Shown here: positions 1 through 7,895 of the stretch, one piece after another
Position numbering within the stretch: the first letter of the stretch is position 1
Layout of the letters: each line of letters begins with the position of its first letter
NCBI GenBank assembly: GCA_024681565.1
Contig: JAILAO010000171.1
Span: 1 to 12,972 of the forward strand
DNA from: Bacteroidales bacterium
GTDB taxonomy: Bacteria > Bacteroidota > Bacteroidia > Bacteroidales > UBA932
DNA length: 12,972 nucleotides
Reading direction: 5' to 3'
Made by a program: the position numbers and the translations under genes
Notes under the pieces: model-generated
What the model was told of the DNA's origin: nothing
What the model saw: the letters and a program-made list of their open reading frames with translations, nothing else
Databases searched by the model: none

Positions 1-2
1 TC

Positions 3-1091
3 ATCGACGGAGTCCAGCAGGAATTCACCCCTGCACAGCTTCTGGATGCCGTGACGGAGGCGGAGGGGAGGCACTCTTTCGCCGGTCCGGCCGAGACGCG
101 CGCGGTGGACGAGTCGCTGGATCCGGTCTTCCGTGCCGCCAGTTTTGACCCGGAGTCCGTGGATGTCTATCTGCAGGCGGTGCTGGACCAGGAGAAAAAG
201 CTTCCGCCGGCATCGGCGGATGTCTATACCTGCATCCGCGTTGCTTCCAGCCTGATCGATACCCTGTGGCGGAGCGGCCATTTCCGTCTGGGCGACCTGC
301 GTCTGGATGCGACCTGGCGCTGGGATGAGTCTCCCGTCGGGGCGCGGGCGGCTTTTTATACCTCGGTACGCGCCGCCGCCGACTACGTGGACGCTCTCGG
401 GATCAAGTTCAGCGCCTACCGTTACTCCCGGACGGCCGGTCCATCGGGGCTGACGCTCCGGACCCGGATTTCCCGGGATGCCGAAGAAGAGGAGTATGCT
501 TTCGTCAGCGAACCGTTCCGCTCGGAGAATCCGGCGCTCGGTGCCCGGCGGAAATGCTCCCCGGTCCTGGCCCCCGACCCGCAGAGTTGGGTGGTTTACA
601 TTCCTTTTGACACGTCGGAGTACCGCCTGGGCGGTTCTCTGCTCGCACAAGTGTCCGGCCAGGGCGGCGGCCCCGCCCCGCAAATCCAGGATGCCGACTA
701 TTTCCAGGACTGCTTCGAAGTGGTCCGCGAACTGGTCGAAGACGGAATCCTGCTGTCCGGAGCCACCGTAGGCGAGGGGGGACTGCTGCGCACCGTCCGC
801 CGGATGGCGGAGGACTGCGGTCTGACGGTGGATGTTTCCGATGTGATGCGCGCTTACCAGGAGCAGGACCCGGTCCGGATCCTGTTCTCCGAGATTCCCG
901 GCGTCGTGGTGCAGATCAACGATGCCGACTTTGATTATCTGGATGCGGAACTGCTGTTGCAGGATGTGGCATTCTTCCCGCTGGGACATCCCGATCCCGG
1001 GACGAAGGACGTCCGCGTCAAGGCTTCCGCCAAATCCGGAATACAAACCATTTTAGAGTCCCTGATGCAGAATGCGGAAGGGGAGGATTGA
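3..1091 (+). CDS. PurL-like protein (degenerate FGAM synthase C-terminal half), 5' end outside window
   Basis: The reading frame is open from base 3 to the TGA at 1089-1091, so the GTG at 51 is only an internal codon and the true start lies upstream; about 362 residues are visible. The order of recognisable segments follows large-type phosphoribosylformylglycinamidine synthase: a stretch like ANWMW...GEDARLY (here DATWRWDESPVGARAAFY, near nt 306-359), then VYIPFDTSEYRLGGSLLAQV (near nt 594-653), a DxxYF stretch, a GEGGL in place of the usual HDxSDGGL (nt 771-785), and a C-terminal LFSEIPGVVVQI segment typical of AIR-synthase C-terminal domains. The motif aligned with PVGKDSLSM is replaced by FSAYRYSRTAG (nt 408-440). 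There is no C-terminal glutamine amidotransferase domain: the protein stops soon after the AIRS_C-like part. Seen: motif order and losses. Inferred: a paralogue of PurL that has probably lost FGAM synthase activity. It could be a regulatory or structural relative. The PhoH gene follows 14 bases later. Confidence 0.6.
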   Translation: MDGVQQEFTPAQLLDAVTEAEGRHSFAGPAETRAVDESLDPVFRAASFDPESVDVYLQAVLDQEKKLPPASADVYTCIRVASSLIDTLWRSGHFRLGDLRLDATWRWDESPVGARAAFYTSVRAAADYVDALGIKFSAYRYSRTAGPSGLTLRTRISRDAEEEEYAFVSEPFRSENPALGARRKCSPVLAPDPQSWVVYIPFDTSEYRLGGSLLAQVSGQGGGPAPQIQDADYFQDCFEVVRELVEDGILLSGATVGEGGLLRTVRRMAEDCGLTVDVSDVMRAYQEQDPVRILFSEIPGVVVQINDADFDYLDAELLLQDVAFFPLGHPDPGTKDVRVKASAKSGIQTILESLMQNAEGED

Positions 1092-1105
1092 CACTAAGAC
1101 TGAAT

Positions 1106-2446
1106 ATGGGAAAACCCAAGATTTTCGTGTTGGATACCAATGTCATCCTGCACGATCACAAAGCGATCCGCAAATTCCGGGATAACAATCTCGTGATTCC
1201 GGTTGCGGTCATCGAAGAAGCGGACAAATTCAAGAAAGGCACCGACACACTGGCTTACAATGCGCGCGGGTTCATGCGGGACCTGGACCGGATCACCAAC
1301 GGCCGGAGCTATGACAACGGAGGATTCCCGATCGGCAGGGATCTCGGCTGGATCAAGGTGGAGCCCAACCATCCCTTCAAGGACGCCTTCGCCGATTTCT
1401 TCAAAGACGATATTCCCGACCACCGCATCCTCTCGACGGCGATGTGGGTCCGGGATGCGAATCCCGGCACCTTTGTCGCCCTGGTTTCCAAGGACATCAA
1501 TCTGCGGATGAAGGCCAAGGCCATCGGGATGGAGGTGCAGGACTACTTGACGGACAGAGTCCAGGAGGACCGGATCGAAGAGGCCCAGCGCGAGGTCCAG
1601 ACCATGGAACTGGACAGCAACCTGCTGCAGGAACTGGCCTACGGTCCCGAAACGTCCATCCCCTGGGACCGGGTCCTGAAAGTGCAGCCGAGTCCGAACC
1701 AGATGTTCCGTTTCAACTGGAAAGGCGACCGGAACGAAGTGGTCTGCGCACGCTATGATGCGCCGCGGGACCGCATCGTGCTGGTCAAAGCCCGGGAAGC
1801 CTACGGCATCCGCCCGCGCAACGACGAGCAGAAATTCGCCTTGGACGCCTTGCTCAATCCCAAAGTGGAACTGGTTTCCCTGACAGGTGGCGCCGGCACG
1901 GGCAAGACGCTCCTGGCCCTTGCCGCCGCCTTGGCCCAGGAACAGGAATACGAGCAGATCTACCTGTCCCGCCCGACGGTGATCCTGGGCAACCAGGACC
2001 TGGGTTTCCTCCCCGGTGACCAGAAGCAGAAGATGAGTCCTTTCCTGCAGCCGCTGATGGACAACCTCAATGTGATCAAGCACCTGTTCCGTCCGACGTC
2101 CCGGGAGGCGCAGCGGATCGAGGGCATGCTGACGCAGGAAAAACTGATCATCGAGCCGCTGGCCTATATCCGCGGCCGGAGCCTGGGCAAGTGCTATTTC
2201 ATCATCGATGAGGCACAGAACCTGACGCCCCACGAGATGAAGACCATCATCACCCGCGCCGGTGAGGGGACCAAGATGGTTTTCACGGGTGATATCTTCC
2301 AGATCGACCAACCTTATCTGGACCAGTGGTCCAACGGCCTGACGCATCTGGGGGAGAAGATGCACGGGCAGGCGCTTTTCCAGCACGTCTTCCTGCGCAA
2401 GGGAGAACGGAGCGATCTTTCTGAACTGGCTGCAAAATTGCTATAA
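1106..2446 (+). CDS. PIN domain-PhoH family ATPase/ribonuclease
   Basis: A 446-residue protein from ATG 1106, fusing an N-terminal PIN nuclease domain to a PhoH-type P-loop NTPase. PIN signatures are VLDTNVILHD (about 8-17), the acidic pair in VIEEADKF (about 35-42), PDHRILS (about 104-110) and SKDINL (about 128-133), giving the usual cluster of metal-binding Asp/Glu. The PhoH half has Walker A TGGAGTGKT (260-268), a Walker B FIIDEAQN (365-372) and a FTGD motif (393-396). Length and order match the YlaK-like PhoH2 family, which are proposed RNA-processing helicase/RNases in the cytoplasm; the family's physiological role is not well settled. An in-frame TTG at 1088 overlaps the previous stop, but ATG 1106 is preferred because it places MGKPKIFVLDTN exactly at the usual PIN start; a GGGGAGG at 1080-1086 lies rather far from it. 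Probably co-transcribed with the PurL-like gene. Confidence 0.9.
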   Translation: MGKPKIFVLDTNVILHDHKAIRKFRDNNLVIPVAVIEEADKFKKGTDTLAYNARGFMRDLDRITNGRSYDNGGFPIGRDLGWIKVEPNHPFKDAFADFFKDDIPDHRILSTAMWVRDANPGTFVALVSKDINLRMKAKAIGMEVQDYLTDRVQEDRIEEAQREVQTMELDSNLLQELAYGPETSIPWDRVLKVQPSPNQMFRFNWKGDRNEVVCARYDAPRDRIVLVKAREAYGIRPRNDEQKFALDALLNPKVELVSLTGGAGTGKTLLALAAALAQEQEYEQIYLSRPTVILGNQDLGFLPGDQKQKMSPFLQPLMDNLNVIKHLFRPTSREAQRIEGMLTQEKLIIEPLAYIRGRSLGKCYFIIDEAQNLTPHEMKTIITRAGEGTKMVFTGDIFQIDQPYLDQWSNGLTHLGEKMHGQALFQHVFLRKGERSDLSELAAKLL

Positions 2447-2464
2447 TTAGAATTTTATCGTAAA

Positions 2465-2477
2465 TTCGCGGCGCGAA
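2465..2477. promoter_or_regulatory. 13-bp palindrome upstream of ppdK
   Basis: The short gap between the PhoH stop and ppdK holds TTCGCG-G-CGCGAA, two perfect 6-base arms around a single central base, ending 24 bases before the ppdK ATG. It is GC-rich inside an otherwise AT-rich gap. It has no T-run after it, so it is a poor terminator; a dimeric repressor/activator site is possible. No bound factor can be named. Confidence 0.35.
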
Positions 2478-2501
2478 AACTAACTTACTATACCTATATC
2501 T

Positions 2502-5228
2502 ATGTTTGAAATGAAAAAACGTGTCTATCGTTTCGGCGGCAAGACGGCCGAAGGCGATGGATCTATGCGTGAACTTCTTGGCGGCAAGGGAGCCAACCTT
2601 GCCGAGATGAGCAAGCTCGGCATGCCGGTTCCTGCCGGATTCACCATTACGACCGAGTGCTGCGCTGAGTATTATCAGCTAGGTGGCGGCTACACCGAAG
2701 ACCTCAAGATGGAGGTCCGCGGCGCCCTGAATGCTACGGAAGCCCTCATGGGCAAGAAATTCGGCGACCCCAACGATCCTCTTCTCGTGAGCTGCCGCTC
2801 CGGTGCCCGCAGTTCGATGCCGGGTATGATGGATACCATCCTGAACATCGGTCTTTGCTCCTCCACCATTCCGGGCATGATCAAGAAGACCGGCAACCCC
2901 CGCTTCGTTTACGACGCCTACCGCCGTCTCATCATGATGTATTCCGACGTCGTGATGGAAAAGGCCGAGGGTATCGAACCCGAGGACGGCAAGGCCATCC
3001 GCCAGCAGCTGGACCGGATGATGTATGACCTCAAGGAGAAGCGCGGCTATGCTTCCGATACCGAGATTACGGCGGATGAGCTCAAGGACCTCTGCGAGAA
3101 ATTCAAGAAGAAAGTCAAGGAAGTGCTTGGCGTTGATTTCCCCGATACGCCGCAGGACCAGCTTTGGGGCTCCATCGGCGGTGTCTTCAAGTCCTGGAAC
3201 GGCAAGCGGGCCATCGCTTACCGCCGCATCGAGAAGATTCCTGATGACTGGGGTACGGCCGTAAACGTGCAGTCGATGGTCTTCGGCAACATGGGCAACA
3301 CTTCCGCTACCGGTGTCGCATTCTCCCGCAACCCGGCCAGCGGTGACAACCGCTTCTATGGGGAGTGGCTGATCAACGCCCAGGGCGAGGACGTGGTCGC
3401 GGGTATCCGCACCCCGAACCCCCTCAACGAAGCCACCAAGAACGACCACAACCGCAATCTCGAGTCCCTCGAAGTCGCGATGCCCGAGGTCTACAAGGAG
3501 CTCGACGGCATCCGCAAGCGTCTGGAGAACCATTTCCATGACATGCAGGATATCGAGTTCACCATCCAGGAGGGTTCCCTGTGGATGCTCCAGTGCCGTA
3601 TCGGCAAGCGCACCGGCATGGCCGCCCTGCAGATGGCGATGGATATGCTGGAGGAGGGGATGATCGATGAGAAGACGGCTGTGATGCGTGTCACGCCTTC
3701 CCAGCTGGACGAAGTCCTTCACCCGATCCTCAATCCTGCTTCCGAGAAAGTCGCCAAGGTGGTGGCCAAGGGCCTTCCTGCCTCTCCGGGCGGAGCTGTC
3801 GGTACCATCGTATTCACTTCCGAGGCTGCCATGGAAGCAGCCGCTGCCGGCAAGAAGACCATCCTCGTCCGCGAGGAGACTTCTCCGGAGGACATCCAGG
3901 GCATGCGTGCTTCCGCCGGTATCCTCACCACCCGCGGTGGCATGACCTCCCACGCCGCCCTTGTGGCGCGCGGCTGGGGCAAGTGCTGCATCGTCGGCTG
4001 CGAGGCCATGAAGATCAATCTCGAGGCCAAGACCCTCTCCTTCGCCGGAGAGAAGAAAGTTTACAAAGAAGGTGACTGGCTGTCTCTCAACGGCTCCAAG
4101 GGTCTGGTCTATACCAAGAAGATCGAGATGATGGACGCCAGCGAGAATCCGACCTTCCTCAAGTTCATGAGCATCGTGGACAAGTACCGCCGCCTGGGTG
4201 TCCGGACCAACGCCGACACGCCGGAGGATGCCCAGAAGGCTCTCTCTTTCGGCGCCGAAGGCATCGGCCTGTTCCGTATCGAGCACATGTTCTATGGCAA
4301 GAATTCCGAAACGCCGCTCGCCAAACTGCGCAAGATGATCCTCTGCACCACCGACCGTGAGCGCAAGGATGCGCTGGCCGAGCTGGAGCCGTTCATCAAG
4401 GCTTCCGTCAAGAGCACCCTCAAGGTGATGGACGGCAAGCCGGTCGTGTTCCGTCTGCTTGACCCGCCGCTTCACGAGTTCGTCCCGACGACCAAGGAGA
4501 AGACGGCCGAGGTCGCCAAGGAACTGGGTATCACAGCTGCCGAGGTGGTCCGCCGCGGTGAGACCCTGCACGAGGTCAATCCGATGATGGGTCTGCGCGG
4601 CGTGCGTCTGCACGTGGCTTATCCGCTCATTGCCGAAACCCAGTACCGTGCCATCTTTACGGCCGTTGCAGAACTGCAGCGCGAAGGCATGCACCCGCAG
4701 CCGGAGATCATGATCCCGGTGACGGTGTCCGCCCGCGAGCTGGGCTTCCAGCGTGCCATCTGCGAGCGCATCAAGGCCGAAATCGAGGTGCACTATGAGA
4801 TGATCATCACCTACAAGTTCGGTCCGATGATCGAGATCCCGCGTGCCGCCCTGACCGGTGACCGCATGGCCCGTACCGCGGAGTTCTTCTCCTTCGGCAC
4901 CAACGACCTCACCCAGATGACCTTCGGCTTCTCCCGTGACGACGTAGGTACCTTCATGGGCAATTATCTTGGCCACAAGATCATTGATGCGGATCCGTTC
5001 CAGACCATCGACACCAAGGCTGTCGGCAAACTGGTCGAGATCGGTATCCAGGGCGGCCGCGCCCGCCGTCCGGACCTGAAGTGCGGCGTCTGCGGCGAAC
5101 ATGGCGGCGATCCTGACTCCATCTCGTTCTTCAACAAGATCGGCGTGGACTATGTCAGCTGCTCTCCGTTCCGTGTTCCGATCGCACGCCTCGCCGCCGC
5201 GCAGGCTGCCATCAACCAGGCTGCCTAG
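2502..5228 (+). CDS. ppdK: Pyruvate, phosphate dikinase
   Basis: A full-length 908-residue PPDK, which interconverts pyruvate + ATP + phosphate and PEP + AMP + pyrophosphate in the cytoplasm; in anaerobic Bacteroidales it links glycolysis and gluconeogenesis at PEP. The N-terminal ATP-grasp part opens with LLGGKGANLAEMSKLGMPVP and includes SCRSGARSSMPGMMDT. The central swivelling domain carries GGMTSHAALVARG with the phosphorylated His at residue 484. The C-terminal PEP/pyruvate barrel has GLFRIEHMF (Arg 592), RLLDPPLHEF (Arg 651), SFGTNDLTQMTFGFSRDD and CGVCGEHGGDP, whose second Cys (864) is the general acid. No active-site residue is missing. A second ATG at 2511 (MKKRVYRFGGKT) is an equally plausible start by family alignment. 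Arg codons are mostly CGC/CGT and Gly GGC/GGT, unlike the CGG-rich neighbours, which suggests strong expression. It has a hairpin terminator and stands as its own unit or the end of the PhoH transcript. Confidence 0.97.
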   Translation: MFEMKKRVYRFGGKTAEGDGSMRELLGGKGANLAEMSKLGMPVPAGFTITTECCAEYYQLGGGYTEDLKMEVRGALNATEALMGKKFGDPNDPLLVSCRSGARSSMPGMMDTILNIGLCSSTIPGMIKKTGNPRFVYDAYRRLIMMYSDVVMEKAEGIEPEDGKAIRQQLDRMMYDLKEKRGYASDTEITADELKDLCEKFKKKVKEVLGVDFPDTPQDQLWGSIGGVFKSWNGKRAIAYRRIEKIPDDWGTAVNVQSMVFGNMGNTSATGVAFSRNPASGDNRFYGEWLINAQGEDVVAGIRTPNPLNEATKNDHNRNLESLEVAMPEVYKELDGIRKRLENHFHDMQDIEFTIQEGSLWMLQCRIGKRTGMAALQMAMDMLEEGMIDEKTAVMRVTPSQLDEVLHPILNPASEKVAKVVAKGLPASPGGAVGTIVFTSEAAMEAAAAGKKTILVREETSPEDIQGMRASAGILTTRGGMTSHAALVARGWGKCCIVGCEAMKINLEAKTLSFAGEKKVYKEGDWLSLNGSKGLVYTKKIEMMDASENPTFLKFMSIVDKYRRLGVRTNADTPEDAQKALSFGAEGIGLFRIEHMFYGKNSETPLAKLRKMILCTTDRERKDALAELEPFIKASVKSTLKVMDGKPVVFRLLDPPLHEFVPTTKEKTAEVAKELGITAAEVVRRGETLHEVNPMMGLRGVRLHVAYPLIAETQYRAIFTAVAELQREGMHPQPEIMIPVTVSARELGFQRAICERIKAEIEVHYEMIITYKFGPMIEIPRAALTGDRMARTAEFFSFGTNDLTQMTFGFSRDDVGTFMGNYLGHKIIDADPFQTIDTKAVGKLVEIGIQGGRARRPDLKCGVCGEHGGDPDSISFFNKIGVDYVSCSPFRVPIARLAAAQAAINQAA

Positions 5229-5242
5229 TCTGGTCCACATTG

Positions 5243-5275
5243 AAGAAACCGTCCCCGGTCCGAGGACGGTTTCTT
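5243..5275. terminator. Bidirectional hairpin terminator between ppdK and the convergent oxidoreductase gene
   Basis: AAGAAACCGTCC (5243-5254) and GGACGGTTTCTT (5264-5275) form a perfect 12-bp stem around a 9-base loop, 14 bases after the ppdK stop. The outer stem bases supply a U-rich 3' side on either strand, so it can end both ppdK and the minus-strand oxidoreductase gene whose stop is at 5300-5302. Confidence 0.85.
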
Positions 5276-5299
5276 ATTGTATCTGTATCGACCGGGGAT

Positions 5300-6475
5300 T
5301 TACCGGCCTTCTGCAATCCGGTTACGCTCTTCGCAGACCTCGGACCATTTGGGATATTTGTCGTACAGGGATGCGAGATCGGCGAGCGCTGCAGGGATGT
5401 CGATGCCCTGCGGACAGATCTGGGCGCAGGCGCCGCAGCCGAGACAGGCATGGGGCTTTTTCTCGTCAGGCAACGTCTCCAGCCGCATCATCGGCGTATG
5501 GGAGAACTGCACGCGCAGGTCATTGTATTCCGCCAGCAGACCGGGGATGTCCAGTTCAGCCGGGCAGCCGGCGCAGCAGTAACGGCAGGCCGTACAGGGG
5601 ACGGAAGTCTTCATGCCTTCTGCGATGTCCGCAAGCAGGGCCTGCTCCTTTCCGGAAAGGGGGTCTGCCTGCGCAAAGGTCGCTACGTTGTCCTTCATCT
5701 GCTCCAGGGTTGACATGCCGCTGAGAACCACGGTCACGCCCGGGATGTCATGCAGCCAGCGGAAGGCCCAGGAGGCAGCGCTGGCGCCGGGCCGCAAGGC
5801 CTGCAGGCGCTGTCCGGCCGCTTCGCCGGGCTGCGCCAGTTTGCCGCCGCGCACCGGTTCCATGACCCAGACGGGGATGCCGCGGGCGGCGAGGATTTCG
5901 CATTTGCGCCGGGCGTCCTGCAGGGTCCAGTCCAGGTAGTTCAGCTGGATCTGCACGAACTCGGTCACTTCGCCGTAGGGGCCGTCCAGGATCTTTTCCA
6001 GGTTTTCGGGCGTGGCATGGCAGGAGAAACCGAGGTGCTTGATGCGTCCGAGGCGCCGCTGTTCCGCGAAATACTCCAGGATGCCCCAGCGGGGGTCCAT
6101 GTAGTCGTCCAGGCTGTTTTCGCAGATATTGTGATATAGATAGAAATCAAAGTAGTCCACGCGGCACTTCTCCAGCTGGCGCTCGAAAGTGCCGGCAGGG
6201 TCGAAACTCCGGCTGTGCTGGTGACCGGGGAATTTGTCCGCAAGCATCCAGCTTTCGCGGGGATAGCGGGAGAGTACCTCGCCGAGCACGGTTTCGGAAA
6301 GACCGTCGTGATAGGGGACGGCCGTATCGAAATAATTCACGCCGTGCTGCAGGGCATAGTCGACCATCTGTGCCACCGTATCCCGGTCGATGGATTTGTC
6401 CGGCAGGAGCGGCAGGCGCATCGCCCCGAAACCCAGGGCTGAAATCTTCTTTTCTTTGAATGTATGATAGAACAT
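5300..6475 (-). CDS. Aldo/keto reductase with C-terminal dicluster 4Fe-4S ferredoxin domain
   Basis: A 391-residue cytoplasmic oxidoreductase of the COG1453 type. The N-terminal aldo/keto reductase barrel begins with LGFGAMRLP (14-22) and keeps the catalytic tetrad Asp50 and Tyr55 (YFDTAVPYHDG), Lys81 (LADKF) and His115 (YLYHN), so NAD(P)H-dependent carbonyl reduction is plausible. The C-terminal part holds two Cys-x2-Cys-x2-Cys-x3-Cys motifs, at 294-304 (CTACRYCCAGC) and 344-354 (CLGCGACAQIC), each followed by Pro, typical of [4Fe-4S] ferredoxin modules. This suggests electron transfer between an iron-sulfur partner and the reductase site; the substrate is unknown. The ATG lies 2 bases after the stop of the DUF389 gene, so the two are very likely one transcript. 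No signal peptide is seen. Confidence 0.92.
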   Translation of the reverse strand: MFYHTFKEKKISALGFGAMRLPLLPDKSIDRDTVAQMVDYALQHGVNYFDTAVPYHDGLSETVLGEVLSRYPRESWMLADKFPGHQHSRSFDPAGTFERQLEKCRVDYFDFYLYHNICENSLDDYMDPRWGILEYFAEQRRLGRIKHLGFSCHATPENLEKILDGPYGEVTEFVQIQLNYLDWTLQDARRKCEILAARGIPVWVMEPVRGGKLAQPGEAAGQRLQALRPGASAASWAFRWLHDIPGVTVVLSGMSTLEQMKDNVATFAQADPLSGKEQALLADIAEGMKTSVPCTACRYCCAGCPAELDIPGLLAEYNDLRVQFSHTPMMRLETLPDEKKPHACLGCGACAQICPQGIDIPAALADLASLYDKYPKWSEVCEERNRIAEGR

Positions 6476-6477
6476 GA

Positions 6478-7821
6478 TTATGGCGTGTTCACGATGACAT
6501 CTACGTCCTCCACCCCGAGCCGTACGGTCAGCCAGTTCTGGATGCGCAGGCGGTCGGCCTCTTTGATCGGGGTGCTGCTCTGGATGATGGCCACAATCAC
6601 TTCTTCCCCTTCGCCGTTGCCGGCGTCGATGCGCTGTCCCCGGGTAATGGTGGCGCTCCGGATCCCTTCGTATTGTGCGGCCAGTTCGCGGGTCAGCAGC
6701 GCGGAAGGCAGTTCGCGGTTCTTGTATTGCTGGATCTCTCCGGTCAGTTCCGTAATCTTTCCTTCAAGGTCCTCGACCTGCCGGTTGTGTCCGTCGATGA
6801 TCCCGCGGATGAGCTCGGATTCGTTCATGATCTCATACTGGAACGCGGCATCTTCGTGAATGATGACCTGGTTGCGGGTGATGCCGGCATCCCGGGCCTG
6901 CTGATAGAGCCGCTCCCGGGCGAGGTCTTCCATCTTCTCGCCTGCCATATAGAACTCGACGGTCGGAGGATCGGCCTCTACATCGATCTTATAGTCATAG
7001 ATATAACTCTTTCCCAGGTTTTTGTTCTGCTCGATGATCCGCTGGATGCTGCGTTCGAAGTTGTTGTCCTGGATCATCTGGATGGCAGACAGGACACTCG
7101 GGACGAGCATGGCGACGATGATGACGGCGCTCCAGCGGGTGCTCTTTTTGCGCCGGGCCTCATCCGAGCCGAATGCGGAGGGGAAATGCAGGTATTTGAC
7201 CGTGACGACGGTGGCCAGGGAGATGAATACGGTGTTGATCAGGAAAAGGTAGAAAGCACCTACGATGTAGCGCGGTTCCAGGTGGGCGATGCCGTAGCCG
7301 ATGGTACAGAGCGGAGGCATCAGGGCAGTGGCGATGGCCACGCCAGGGATTACGGTGCCGCTCTTTTCCTTGCGGGAATTTTCCAGGATGCCGGCAAATC
7401 CGCCGAACAGGGCGATCAGCACGTCGTAGAGCGTCGGGTTGGTGCGGGCAAGCAGTTCGGTCTGCTTCTCCAGGTGGAGCGGGGAGATCAGATAGAAGAG
7501 CGTAGAGGCCAGGATGCTGATCACGACCATCACGGCGAAATTCTTGAGCGAATCCTTGACCAGCGTGGTATCATTGGTGCCCAGGCCGAGTCCGAAACCG
7601 AGGATGGGTCCCATGACCGGCGAAATCAACATCGCACCGATGATGACAGGGATGGAATTGAGGTTGAGACCAACGGAGGCGATGATGATGGCGCATGCAA
7701 GGATGAAGACGTTGGGACCGCGGAAAAGGATGCCGTTCCGGATGTTCAGCGCGGCGGTCTGTACGTCTACGTGGTCCTTCATGTTGACCAGCGACTTGAA
7801 AAAGCGGGAAACTTTGTTCAT
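6478..7821 (-). CDS. DUF389 family membrane protein
   Basis: A 447-residue inner-membrane protein of the DUF389 (TIGR00341-like) family. After a short basic N-terminus (MNKVSRFFKS), hydrophobic segments lie at about 37-53, 56-80, 94-113, 133-146, 158-178, 186-209 and 231-250. Family hallmarks are PVIIGAMLISPVMGPILGFG (58-77) and ATALMPPLCTIGYG (164-177), with charged Asn/Asp-rich connecting loops. From about residue 255 on it is soluble, with a probable coiled coil near 330-372 and a final alpha/beta part (410-447). The family has no settled function; transport has been suggested but nothing here proves it. The start is well placed: a -7 box TATATTTG sits 24 bases upstream. It is followed after 2 bases by the aldo/keto reductase gene. 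Confidence 0.9.
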   Translation of the reverse strand: MNKVSRFFKSLVNMKDHVDVQTAALNIRNGILFRGPNVFILACAIIIASVGLNLNSIPVIIGAMLISPVMGPILGFGLGLGTNDTTLVKDSLKNFAVMVVISILASTLFYLISPLHLEKQTELLARTNPTLYDVLIALFGGFAGILENSRKEKSGTVIPGVAIATALMPPLCTIGYGIAHLEPRYIVGAFYLFLINTVFISLATVVTVKYLHFPSAFGSDEARRKKSTRWSAVIIVAMLVPSVLSAIQMIQDNNFERSIQRIIEQNKNLGKSYIYDYKIDVEADPPTVEFYMAGEKMEDLARERLYQQARDAGITRNQVIIHEDAAFQYEIMNESELIRGIIDGHNRQVEDLEGKITELTGEIQQYKNRELPSALLTRELAAQYEGIRSATITRGQRIDAGNGEGEEVIVAIIQSSTPIKEADRLRIQNWLTVRLGVEDVDVIVNTP

Positions 7822-7845
7822 GATTCCATTCTAACCTACGACCTG

Positions 7846-7853
7846 CAAATATA
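7846..7853 (-). promoter_or_regulatory. Bacteroidota-type -7 box for the DUF389-oxidoreductase operon
   Basis: TATATTTG on the minus strand matches TAnnTTTG exactly and lies 24 bases upstream of the DUF389 ATG in an AT-rich gap, predicting a 5' leader of about 20 bases. No clear -33 TTG/TTTG is seen; T-rich sequence (about 7875-7879) is at roughly the right distance. Confidence 0.6.
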
Positions 7854-7895
7854 TAATAAAAAATTGAAGGTGGAAAAAGAACGCACCAGGCTGCT

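Noticed and set aside
1094..2386. 430-codon minus-strand frame opposite the PhoH gene
   Set aside because: Opposite a gene with clear PIN and Walker motifs; no recognisable domain. Shadow frame.
2679..5240. 853-codon open frame on the minus strand opposite ppdK
   Set aside because: It mirrors the codon structure of an unmistakable ppdK; the translation has His/Gly/Ala-rich low-complexity composition and no family motif. Shadow of a GC-rich gene.
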